Assembly (NCBI GenBank): GCA_016784025.1
Contig: JADHVL010000008.1
Span: 83,343 to 147,342, forward strand
From: Fidelibacterota bacterium
GTDB lineage: Bacteria > Fidelibacterota > UBA8477 > JABMPR01
Direction of reading: 5' to 3'
DNA length: 64,000 nucleotides
Shown here: piece after piece, positions 57,271 through 64,000 of the stretch
How positions within the stretch are numbered: the first letter of the stretch is position 1
Layout of the letters: every line of letters starts with the position of its first letter
The notes under the pieces: model-generated
What the model saw: only the letters and a program-made list of their open reading frames with translations
Databases searched by the model: none
What the model was told of the DNA's origin: nothing
Translations under genes and position numbers: made by a program

Positions 57271-57827
57271 TATTTCTTACCTTTCAATAGCGTTAGGGTG
57301 GAAATTTTTAGCTCGATATTCTGTTCTGAAAGGATGCGTTCGTCCTTGGTATTCTTGAGACGCTCTATTCCATTCTTTATGTGGAATTCATTTACTTGAA
57401 CCAGGCGCATAGAACTCTCTAGTTTGGCCATCAAAACGCCAAATTGCTTGTAATTACAGCGGATTTCTAAATCATATGGTGTTTCTACACTGATTCGACC
57501 GGTAATACGGGGTTTAGGTCGCATAAAAATGGTCGTGATACCCAGACTATCCAAAGTCATGGTCAACGAGTTAAGAAACTCCATGGAGGCATCCTCAGTC
57601 ACCTCATCTGATTTGCTTTCAGCCAGGTTTTCTTCAAAAAGGTTATAGACACGATCCAATTCATTTGATAGAATTTGAGCAGTAATCAAACTCTCATTAA
57701 GCTGTGCAATTTGTTTGTCCAGATACCTGATATCAGCTGGCTTGTCGCCATACACCCAATTCACTGTGTAATAGAAGGCAAGAGCCAGGACAAAGACTGT
57801 TAAAGCTAAAATCTGTACACGTCTCAT
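57270..57827 (-). CDS. PilO-like type IV pilus assembly protein
   Basis: Single TM + coiled-coil + ferredoxin-like segment (YDLEIRCNYKQFGVLMAKLESSMRLVQVNEFHI); operon position. Confidence 0.75.
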   Translation of the reverse strand: MRRVQILALTVFVLALAFYYTVNWVYGDKPADIRYLDKQIAQLNESLITAQILSNELDRVYNLFEENLAESKSDEVTEDASMEFLNSLTMTLDSLGITTIFMRPKPRITGRISVETPYDLEIRCNYKQFGVLMAKLESSMRLVQVNEFHIKNGIERLKNTKDERILSEQNIELKISTLTLLKGKK

Positions 57828-58438
57828 CTGCTTCTCCTCCCCATATCTTTCTTACGATCTTTGGGGTCAGGAAGATCCAAAGTAGCCCGGACTTCAAAGT
57901 TGACCACATCCTGATTTAGAATGGTCATCCTTGAATAGCTGGCAAATTTTATATCTGTGAAATCCTCTGAGAATATTACATCATTCTCCAATCTGGCTAT
58001 AAACTCTTCCAGAATATCAAATTCACGTTCATCTGGGTAAATTCTAGATACACCAGCAATGGTTAGATAACGATCCTTGAAGGTGAGATGTGTAATGGCC
58101 ATATCATGGGGCATTAACCTTCCCAAAGCATTGAGTTTCTCAGCCCAGACTGTGCGTCTGTCTGAAAGCTCAGACATAGCAAGAATATCATCTTTGGCCA
58201 GATTGCGACCTTCTTGCTTCAGAGTATCAATTTGTGACTGGATGGACGCGATCTGTGATTCTTTCTCTGCCATAATTTGAGCATACTGGGAGTTTTCACC
58301 CAACAGGTATGCAAAACCTCCAACCAGGATCAAAACGACGAAGCCAAAGGCACCCCATCGCGTCTGTTCACGACGCTTTTCCAAACGAGCTGCCTTGCTG
58401 GAAGCTTGGTTTAAATTAATTTTAATTACGTTAATCAT
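57824..58438 (-). CDS. PilN-like type IV pilus assembly protein
   Basis: INVIKINLNQ N-terminal motif, TM, coiled-coil, LMPHDMAITHLTFKDRYLTIAG. Confidence 0.78.
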   Translation of the reverse strand: MINVIKINLNQASSKAARLEKRREQTRWGAFGFVVLILVGGFAYLLGENSQYAQIMAEKESQIASIQSQIDTLKQEGRNLAKDDILAMSELSDRRTVWAEKLNALGRLMPHDMAITHLTFKDRYLTIAGVSRIYPDEREFDILEEFIARLENDVIFSEDFTDIKFASYSRMTILNQDVVNFEVRATLDLPDPKDRKKDMGRRSR

Positions 58439-58522
58439 GATTCCTCGACATGAGCTTCAAAATGCTTTTTAGTATTTCACAGTAATGGATGTGTATTCGT
58501 AATTTCGACTTGAATGATGCTA

Positions 58523-59584
58523 CTATTCCAACAGTCCACGCATGGCATACCCGACTGCCACAGCGTAGGCGCCGGGATCCGCGATATCACTATGCATATC
58601 ATGATGCAGTTGAGCAGTGGGGTTGTAGACTTCCGCTGGTACGTTCAGGCGGTTTGCAATAAATGCATCCAGGTCTTTTATGCTGGTGGATGCACCTACC
58701 AACAAAATTTTGTGAAAATAACTTTCATTACTTTCCTTAATATAGAAACGCAAGGATCTGCGAATTTCATCAACAAGGTTGTCATAAATGGTATGTTCGG
58801 CCACACTTACAGTAAAATCCTTCTGCTCGGCACCTGCTATCTTTAATGTGAGCTCATTGAATTCAGGATCACATTTGACCTTTTCTGCGTCCTGGTAGGA
58901 GATTTCCTTTTTATCTACCAATTCTTTGGTAAAATGATGACCACCAATCTGAATATCTCTGGTAAAGAATGGTGCCTGTCTACCCCAGACAACCAGAGTA
59001 GAAGAAACAGCCCCAATGTTCAAAAATACATTGGCACCGTCTTCAGGCAATCCATGCTCAATCACATAGGAGTTTGCCATGGCCACCGCTTCAGTATCCA
59101 CAATTCCTGGTCTAAAACCGAAATTTTTGATCATTTTGAGATGACTCTCGAGATTCTTCTGAGTAGAGGCAACCAGAAGCACATTGAGTTTGTCCATCTC
59201 CTTGGGATCCTCTCCCAGTATTTGAAAATCCATGAGGGCATCAGTCCCATCCATGGGGATGTGCTTACGAGCCTCAAACTGAAGAGCAGACGCTAATTCA
59301 TCCTCATCATCCGTATTCATCATCTTCATCTGGCGAATGCTGGATTGTTGGTTACTTAATCCTGAGGTCACAAGCTTGGCGCGACGAGGATTGATTTTTA
59401 AGCGAGTCAGCAAACGTTCTGCTGCATCAATAATTTTGTCTTCCTCGAGACGTTCTGGGTCATAATCACGCTTCGAGTCGAATACAGGCTCTGTTCCAAA
59501 ATTTTGCAGCGTATACCCCTTGGGGGTTTTTTGAAGCTGCACTAGTTTGATCTGATAGCGACCAATGTCAATTCCAATACTCAT
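58523..59584 (-). CDS. pilM: PilM-like actin-fold pilus assembly ATPase
   Basis: ATG 59584: MSIGIDIGRYQIKLVQLQKTPKGYTL; FLNIGAVSSTLVVW; ILLVGASTSIKDLDAFI. Overlaps the upstream stop. Confidence 0.88.
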   Translation of the reverse strand: MSIGIDIGRYQIKLVQLQKTPKGYTLQNFGTEPVFDSKRDYDPERLEEDKIIDAAERLLTRLKINPRRAKLVTSGLSNQQSSIRQMKMMNTDDEDELASALQFEARKHIPMDGTDALMDFQILGEDPKEMDKLNVLLVASTQKNLESHLKMIKNFGFRPGIVDTEAVAMANSYVIEHGLPEDGANVFLNIGAVSSTLVVWGRQAPFFTRDIQIGGHHFTKELVDKKEISYQDAEKVKCDPEFNELTLKIAGAEQKDFTVSVAEHTIYDNLVDEIRRSLRFYIKESNESYFHKILLVGASTSIKDLDAFIANRLNVPAEVYNPTAQLHHDMHSDIADPGAYAVAVGYAMRGLLE

Positions 59585-61362
59585 TCGCCTATGTATTCTC
59601 CTATACCTGATAGTTCCAGACTTGAGCTTCCATCTGAATTCTTGGTTTCCGGCCATTCCGGTGGCGGAAAGTCCCGTAAATTTCTGTCGTAGTGATAATC
59701 TTTTTCATAACCGATCCCTTGCGTAATTGGATAGGGGCCGGGGTTATTCCGCTTTAAATAACCGCGTTTATCCTGAACCACGCTACCAAATATCATGACA
59801 GTACCCCTGATATCATTGGTACCTGTGTGCGGTCTAAAAGGTAAGACGCCTCTTCCATCACCCATAACGCCACCTGTTGGACCTAGAAAATTATAAAACT
59901 GGGTACTGTTCTGCCAGTATTGGATGATGAAGGACTCGTTCATGGCAATCATGGCGGCATTAATTTTTACATGCGCATTGGCGCCCCCACCACCATTTCG
60001 CGCACCATTTGCAGTCGTATTGGCCACAATGATATTCCCACCTGATAATAAGCCTAAACGGTTGGGAGAACCTGCCACTACATAACCTGTTGACTGATCT
60101 GAATCGGCAAAAAGTAAATCGTTCATAATCCAGATATTGCAGTTTAACTCGGCAATTTTAGTACTATCATGATGCATTTTATATTGCACGGGTCCAGATG
60201 TGGCAATGGTGTATCGCCCACGAATATCCAATTCTGTATCAGTCATCAGTTGTACCTGACCACCTTCGATCCATATAACGGCTTCTGGCACCGTTAGTGT
60301 CTCATTGGTTACATACATGTTGGGATTTGAAGGCGGAGGAAAATCGTAGTGCTGCAATTCGAGTTCACCACGAAAAAAGAGTTCACCCATCCCATAGGTA
60401 TCCTTGTAATATTGTGGGTGATACATTTTTAACTCTTTATCAAAAGCAACCATTGATGCTGGAGGTGTTGGTTCAACGAATGGAGGAATAACATACTTCC
60501 ATTGTAAGACTTGAATCTGACTTCCTTTAAATATCAACCTCGTCATAATCAACGAGTCTTTTTGAGTTAGATCAGTTATGTTTATCCCTGAATTTCCGTA
60601 GTATATATAGTCCGCTTGACCCCTGACTTGATCTTGACCTTCGTAAGGTGGCCACTCAATCTTGGGCATGGAGTCTTCGAAGACACCTGCAAATACATCA
60701 TCATCACAACTCGGACCATAGACAAAATCTCCGGCTGTGTATACCTCACTCAACTCAACAATTTCCTCGCCATCCATGAGATTTATAAATTCTGGACAAC
60801 CATAATTACTCATTGTGATATCATCATTTGAATAAACCAGACCCTCGAGTTGTTCATTATCTCCAAATGTCACGGTGGCTCCCAACCAGGGTCCTCCACC
60901 AGGGGCTTCCTCGTTGGTCAGATACATAAACTCTTCAAAACCGCGTGCTTTGTAGTTCACTTCCATGGTGAATTCAACTTCGATTGGTTCGTTGGCGAAA
61001 CTATTGTAGCTACTCCAACCAGTCGCTCTACCATGCCTCTGACTACGATGAGTTTCTGCATTCTCAACCAGGTCTCCGTATACATCACGATAACCGCCAA
61101 TCATCTCAGGAATTTCACCATCATCTAGAGTTGTATCAGTTGCCGTATTGAACAGGGGGCCTTTTAACAAAGGACCGATTTCTGATGAAATTGCCGTAAA
61201 TGCATTGTACCTCGCTCGAGTTTCTGCAAAGCGTTGCATAAATAGAATGCGCTCACCCATGACGAAGTGCAAATAGCCAACCGTAAACCCTAAACTGATC
61301 ATGACCATAATCATTGATACAAAAACTACAAACCCGTTCTGGTTTCTTATTAGTGCTCTCAT
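59581..61362 (-). CDS. large PilX-like minor pilin / pilus-associated protein
   Basis: N-terminal hydrophobic helix (NQNGFVVFVSMIMVMISLGFTVGYLHFVMG) without Glu5, position after PilW-like gene, 593 aa. Confidence 0.6.
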   Translation of the reverse strand: MRALIRNQNGFVVFVSMIMVMISLGFTVGYLHFVMGERILFMQRFAETRARYNAFTAISSEIGPLLKGPLFNTATDTTLDDGEIPEMIGGYRDVYGDLVENAETHRSQRHGRATGWSSYNSFANEPIEVEFTMEVNYKARGFEEFMYLTNEEAPGGGPWLGATVTFGDNEQLEGLVYSNDDITMSNYGCPEFINLMDGEEIVELSEVYTAGDFVYGPSCDDDVFAGVFEDSMPKIEWPPYEGQDQVRGQADYIYYGNSGINITDLTQKDSLIMTRLIFKGSQIQVLQWKYVIPPFVEPTPPASMVAFDKELKMYHPQYYKDTYGMGELFFRGELELQHYDFPPPSNPNMYVTNETLTVPEAVIWIEGGQVQLMTDTELDIRGRYTIATSGPVQYKMHHDSTKIAELNCNIWIMNDLLFADSDQSTGYVVAGSPNRLGLLSGGNIIVANTTANGARNGGGGANAHVKINAAMIAMNESFIIQYWQNSTQFYNFLGPTGGVMGDGRGVLPFRPHTGTNDIRGTVMIFGSVVQDKRGYLKRNNPGPYPITQGIGYEKDYHYDRNLRDFPPPEWPETKNSDGSSSLELSGIGEYIGE

Positions 61363-61970
61363 ATGAAATACTTGTCCTTTGCCCAGGCTATACGTTTAAA
61401 CTTCATATACTCCGTAAAAGATTCCCCTTGGTATTTTGTGGTAACCGAGATCACCATTTCAACAGACCATAAACTATTCGTCAATCGAGGTTCAGCAGGC
61501 ACAGCGCCAAATTTCAAGCGAAACTCTTCATCATCAACCAGTTTGCTTACTCTAAACTTTTCAAGAGCAACGATCCGCTGCCCCGCATCTTTGTAGGTTC
61601 CCTCTGTTGGAAAGTCGGCATAATCCAACAAGGGAAAGCCATTGTTTGTCAGACCCGCATTTTCACTGGCCTGGATATTGAGGAGAGTTACTCCATCCTC
61701 TTTGGTTATCAAAAGTCCATCATAATTCGCTAAATATTGACGTCTGTCGACCTTTTTTGCTGTGTCAATATTCTCCACGATAAAATCCATGCACTCATAA
61801 CCCCAGAATCGCACATCTTTGGTGACCCAATCATCTTGGTAAAACCCGACAATAGAAGCAATTCCTACCCCTAGACCCAGAGCAGCTACTGATGCTATAA
61901 CCATGGAGGTCACCAACTCCATTAAAGTCAGGCCAGCTGAATGTTTAAAATTTTTACTGCTATTTTTCAT
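61359..61970 (-). CDS. type IV prepilin-like minor pilin (PilW-like position)
   Basis: Prepilin motif AGLTLMELVTSMVIASVAALGLGVGI. Confidence 0.82.
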   Translation of the reverse strand: MKNSSKNFKHSAGLTLMELVTSMVIASVAALGLGVGIASIVGFYQDDWVTKDVRFWGYECMDFIVENIDTAKKVDRRQYLANYDGLLITKEDGVTLLNIQASENAGLTNNGFPLLDYADFPTEGTYKDAGQRIVALEKFRVSKLVDDEEFRLKFGAVPAEPRLTNSLWSVEMVISVTTKYQGESFTEYMKFKRIAWAKDKYFI

Positions 61971-62455
61971 TTGTTGGTAAATGCGGAATATTGCATCCGT
62001 AACTCCATGGGCTCACCAGTTGCATCACCTAGATGATCACTCCACTGGATATACATCTCAAGCACATAATATGGACTTTCCTCCAGGGGGTCATGATCTG
62101 TGATTTCCCGATCCAGAGGCTCCCTGTAAATCATAGCCTTAAAGGCTTCCTCATCACCCTGCTCATCAGAATCTGGGTCGTACAAGGTGATCTGGGTTCC
62201 TTTGGTATCACCTAGATAGTCATGATTGGTCAGGTTTCCATCTAGTATGCGAATCATCCAGTAGTCCATTTGACTCCTGAGTTCCTCAAGAGCTCTTTGC
62301 TGAATGATAATCTTGCGAGCTTGAGATCTGGCATAGCTGACGCCATAAAACATGGTAGCAGCAGTGGCAGCCATGATAATAATACCCACCATCACCTCGA
62401 TGAGGGTAAAGCCAGGAGAATTTCTCGTGACCCATGTCTGTCGCTGCTGTTTCAT
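61967..62455 (-). CDS. type IV prepilin-like minor pilin (PilV-like position)
   Basis: Prepilin motif NSPGFTLIEVMVGIIIMAATAATMFYGV. Confidence 0.85.
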   Translation of the reverse strand: MKQQRQTWVTRNSPGFTLIEVMVGIIIMAATAATMFYGVSYARSQARKIIIQQRALEELRSQMDYWMIRILDGNLTNHDYLGDTKGTQITLYDPDSDEQGDEEAFKAMIYREPLDREITDHDPLEESPYYVLEMYIQWSDHLGDATGEPMELRMQYSAFTNK

Positions 62456-63514
62456 TTATAGAATCCCTTGTTCAAATAACTTGGGATTGTCTGCAATCTG
62501 TGCTGCTGCGGCGCGAGTTATTTTACCGGCGCTTACTAAACGCTGTAAGTCCTGGTCCAATGTCTGCATACCATCAACACCTCCAGCCTGAATCACAGAT
62601 GGGATCTGATAGATCTTATCTTCACGTATCAGATTTCGAACAGCTGAATTGGCTATCATGATTTCACAACCAGGCACACGACCCTTGCCGTCCTTGGTCT
62701 TCAGAAGTTTTTGGGCAATAACTGCCACAAGACTTTCTGAAAGCATGGAGCGCACCTGCCCCTTCTGGGCGACAGGAAAAATATCGATAATACGATCGAT
62801 GGTTTTTGAGGCACTTGATGTATGTAGTGTAGACATAACAAGATGACCTGTTTCGGCTGCTGTCAAAGCCAGTTGAATGGTCTCAAGATCTCGCATCTCA
62901 CCAACCAGAATCACATCTGGATCTTCACGCAAGGCAGATCGGAGTGCATTGGCAAAACTATCAGTGGAAATACCCAGCTCACGCTGGTTCACCAGACAAT
63001 TTTTACTCTCGTGATAATACTCAACTGGATCTTCAATGGTGATAATGTGTGCTTCACGGTGCTCATTGATATGATCCACCATGGCTGCAAGCGTAGTTGA
63101 TTTTCCAGATCCTGTAGGACCAGTGAGAAGAATTAATCCTCTGTCACGCATGGCCAGCTTGGCCAACACAGGTGGAACATCCAACTCATCAAAGCCTTTG
63201 ATGTCGGTCGGGATGGTTCTAAACACACCGGCAACGCCCCGAATCTGCTTAAAGAAGTTTACTCTAAATCGGCCTCTCCCCTCAAGCTCTCGCGAAAAAT
63301 CTATTTCCTTTCGCGAGTGAAACCGTTTCAGTTGATCTTCATTCATGACCTCTGAAGCAATCTGCTCCATCTCCTCTTTGCTGAGAAGGGGCAAATTTAA
63401 TTTCCGCATGGTGCCATTAATCCGAACCATGGGAATAGCACCTACACTTAGATGCAGATCCGAGGATCCACTCTCAAGCGCATAGCCAAGTAATTGGTCT
63501 ATCTTAGAAGCCAT
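62456..63514 (-). CDS. pilT: twitching motility retraction ATPase PilT
   Basis: GSSDLHLSVGAIPMVRINGTM, GPTGSGKSTTLAAMVDHIN, DPDVILVGEMRDLETIQLALTAAETGHLVMSTLHT, NSAVRNLIRE. Confidence 0.96.
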   Translation of the reverse strand: MASKIDQLLGYALESGSSDLHLSVGAIPMVRINGTMRKLNLPLLSKEEMEQIASEVMNEDQLKRFHSRKEIDFSRELEGRGRFRVNFFKQIRGVAGVFRTIPTDIKGFDELDVPPVLAKLAMRDRGLILLTGPTGSGKSTTLAAMVDHINEHREAHIITIEDPVEYYHESKNCLVNQRELGISTDSFANALRSALREDPDVILVGEMRDLETIQLALTAAETGHLVMSTLHTSSASKTIDRIIDIFPVAQKGQVRSMLSESLVAVIAQKLLKTKDGKGRVPGCEIMIANSAVRNLIREDKIYQIPSVIQAGGVDGMQTLDQDLQRLVSAGKITRAAAAQIADNPKLFEQGIL

Positions 63515-63519
63515 GAAGC

Positions 63520-63939
63520 TTATTCTTCTTCGTCGAAGCCGTAACCGGTGAATCTACCATCATCAGTTGTATAGCGAACTTCGTGACCTGCACCCTGTTT
63601 CATTTCTTCAGTACTTAAGGCAGTGATTTCAGAGATACCATCCCCACCACCAATAATTGTAAATACCCACTGGCGTTTGGTAGCATTTTTCATCTGGATG
63701 TATTTAGGCTCAAGTTGTCCTTCAACATCATCTGGCCATTCCCCTCTATCCTGATAATACATTTGGGCAGCATTCCAGATCGAACCAATGGCTGATTGAG
63801 CATCAGATGCATAGGCACCTTTCACGTAGTTTTGGTAGATCGGGAAAGCTACCGCAGCCAGAATGGCAACAATAATAACAACGACCAATACCTCAATAAG
63901 GGTAAAGCCGGATTCCCGGGTTCTCAGGTTCTGTTTCAT
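63520..63939 (-). CDS. pilA: type IV major pilin-like protein
   Basis: Prepilin motif ESGFTLIEVLVVVIIVAILAAVAFPIYQNYVKGAYASDAQSAIGSIWNAAQMYY. Confidence 0.92.
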   Translation of the reverse strand: MKQNLRTRESGFTLIEVLVVVIIVAILAAVAFPIYQNYVKGAYASDAQSAIGSIWNAAQMYYQDRGEWPDDVEGQLEPKYIQMKNATKRQWVFTIIGGGDGISEITALSTEEMKQGAGHEVRYTTDDGRFTGYGFDEEE

Positions 63940-64000
63940 CTTCTCTCCTTAAAAAATTATAATGCTCTTGAACTCGTTTTAGCGGCGCAAGATACATGCG

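Noticed and set aside
1-64000. CRISPR arrays, transposases, prophage or restriction/defence genes
   Set aside because: No regularly spaced direct repeats or recognisable cas, IS, phage or defence proteins were seen in the ORF list or by reading.
1-64000. tRNA/rRNA genes
   Set aside because: No cloverleaf-like or conserved rRNA sequence was recognised in intergenic regions; a tRNAscan/Infernal run would be needed to exclude them.

Overview
This 64 kb window is a gene-dense bacterial chromosome segment. I infer an FCB-superphylum Gram-negative, possibly Ca. Marinimicrobia-like. The basis is a C25/PorU-like protease with a C-terminal FlgD/T9SS-like domain, many outer-membrane barrels and lipoproteins, and the gene repertoire; no phylogeny was run. 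Main blocks are: (1) a truncated M28 peptidase with a PDZ domain, a flavin reductase and a DUF72 protein (1-4.3 kb); (2) a translationally coupled pair of a giant repeat lipoprotein and a beta-barrel (4.7-9.7 kb); (3) an ECF-sigma / membrane regulator / Spy-like / lipoprotein operon, then a barrel plus ECF-transporter-S-like pair and a YhaM-like nuclease (10-15.7 kb); (4) MobA, a DUF255 thioredoxin-fold protein, a PpiD/SurA-like PPIase and a haem-binding protein; (5) motA with two tandem motB-like genes, followed by a C25 PorU-like protease (22-28.3 kb); (6) maf, a RodZ-like gene and a complete mraZ-to-ftsZ dcw cluster (28.3-46 kb); (7) a large minus-strand type IV pilus cluster, pilA-pilT-pilV/W/X-like-pilM-N-O-P-Q-[Ig-repeat lipoprotein]-pilB-pilC-pilD (49-64 kb). 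No tRNA, rRNA, CRISPR array, transposase or phage gene was recognised. The most interesting items are the Ig-repeat lipoprotein embedded in the pilus operon next to an oversized PilX-like minor pilin, the one-MotA/two-MotB stator set beside a PorU-like protease, the repeat-lipoprotein/barrel pair, a roughly 300-bp composite intergenic repeat present twice in opposite orientation, and helically phased GGG/CCC motifs upstream of mraZ.
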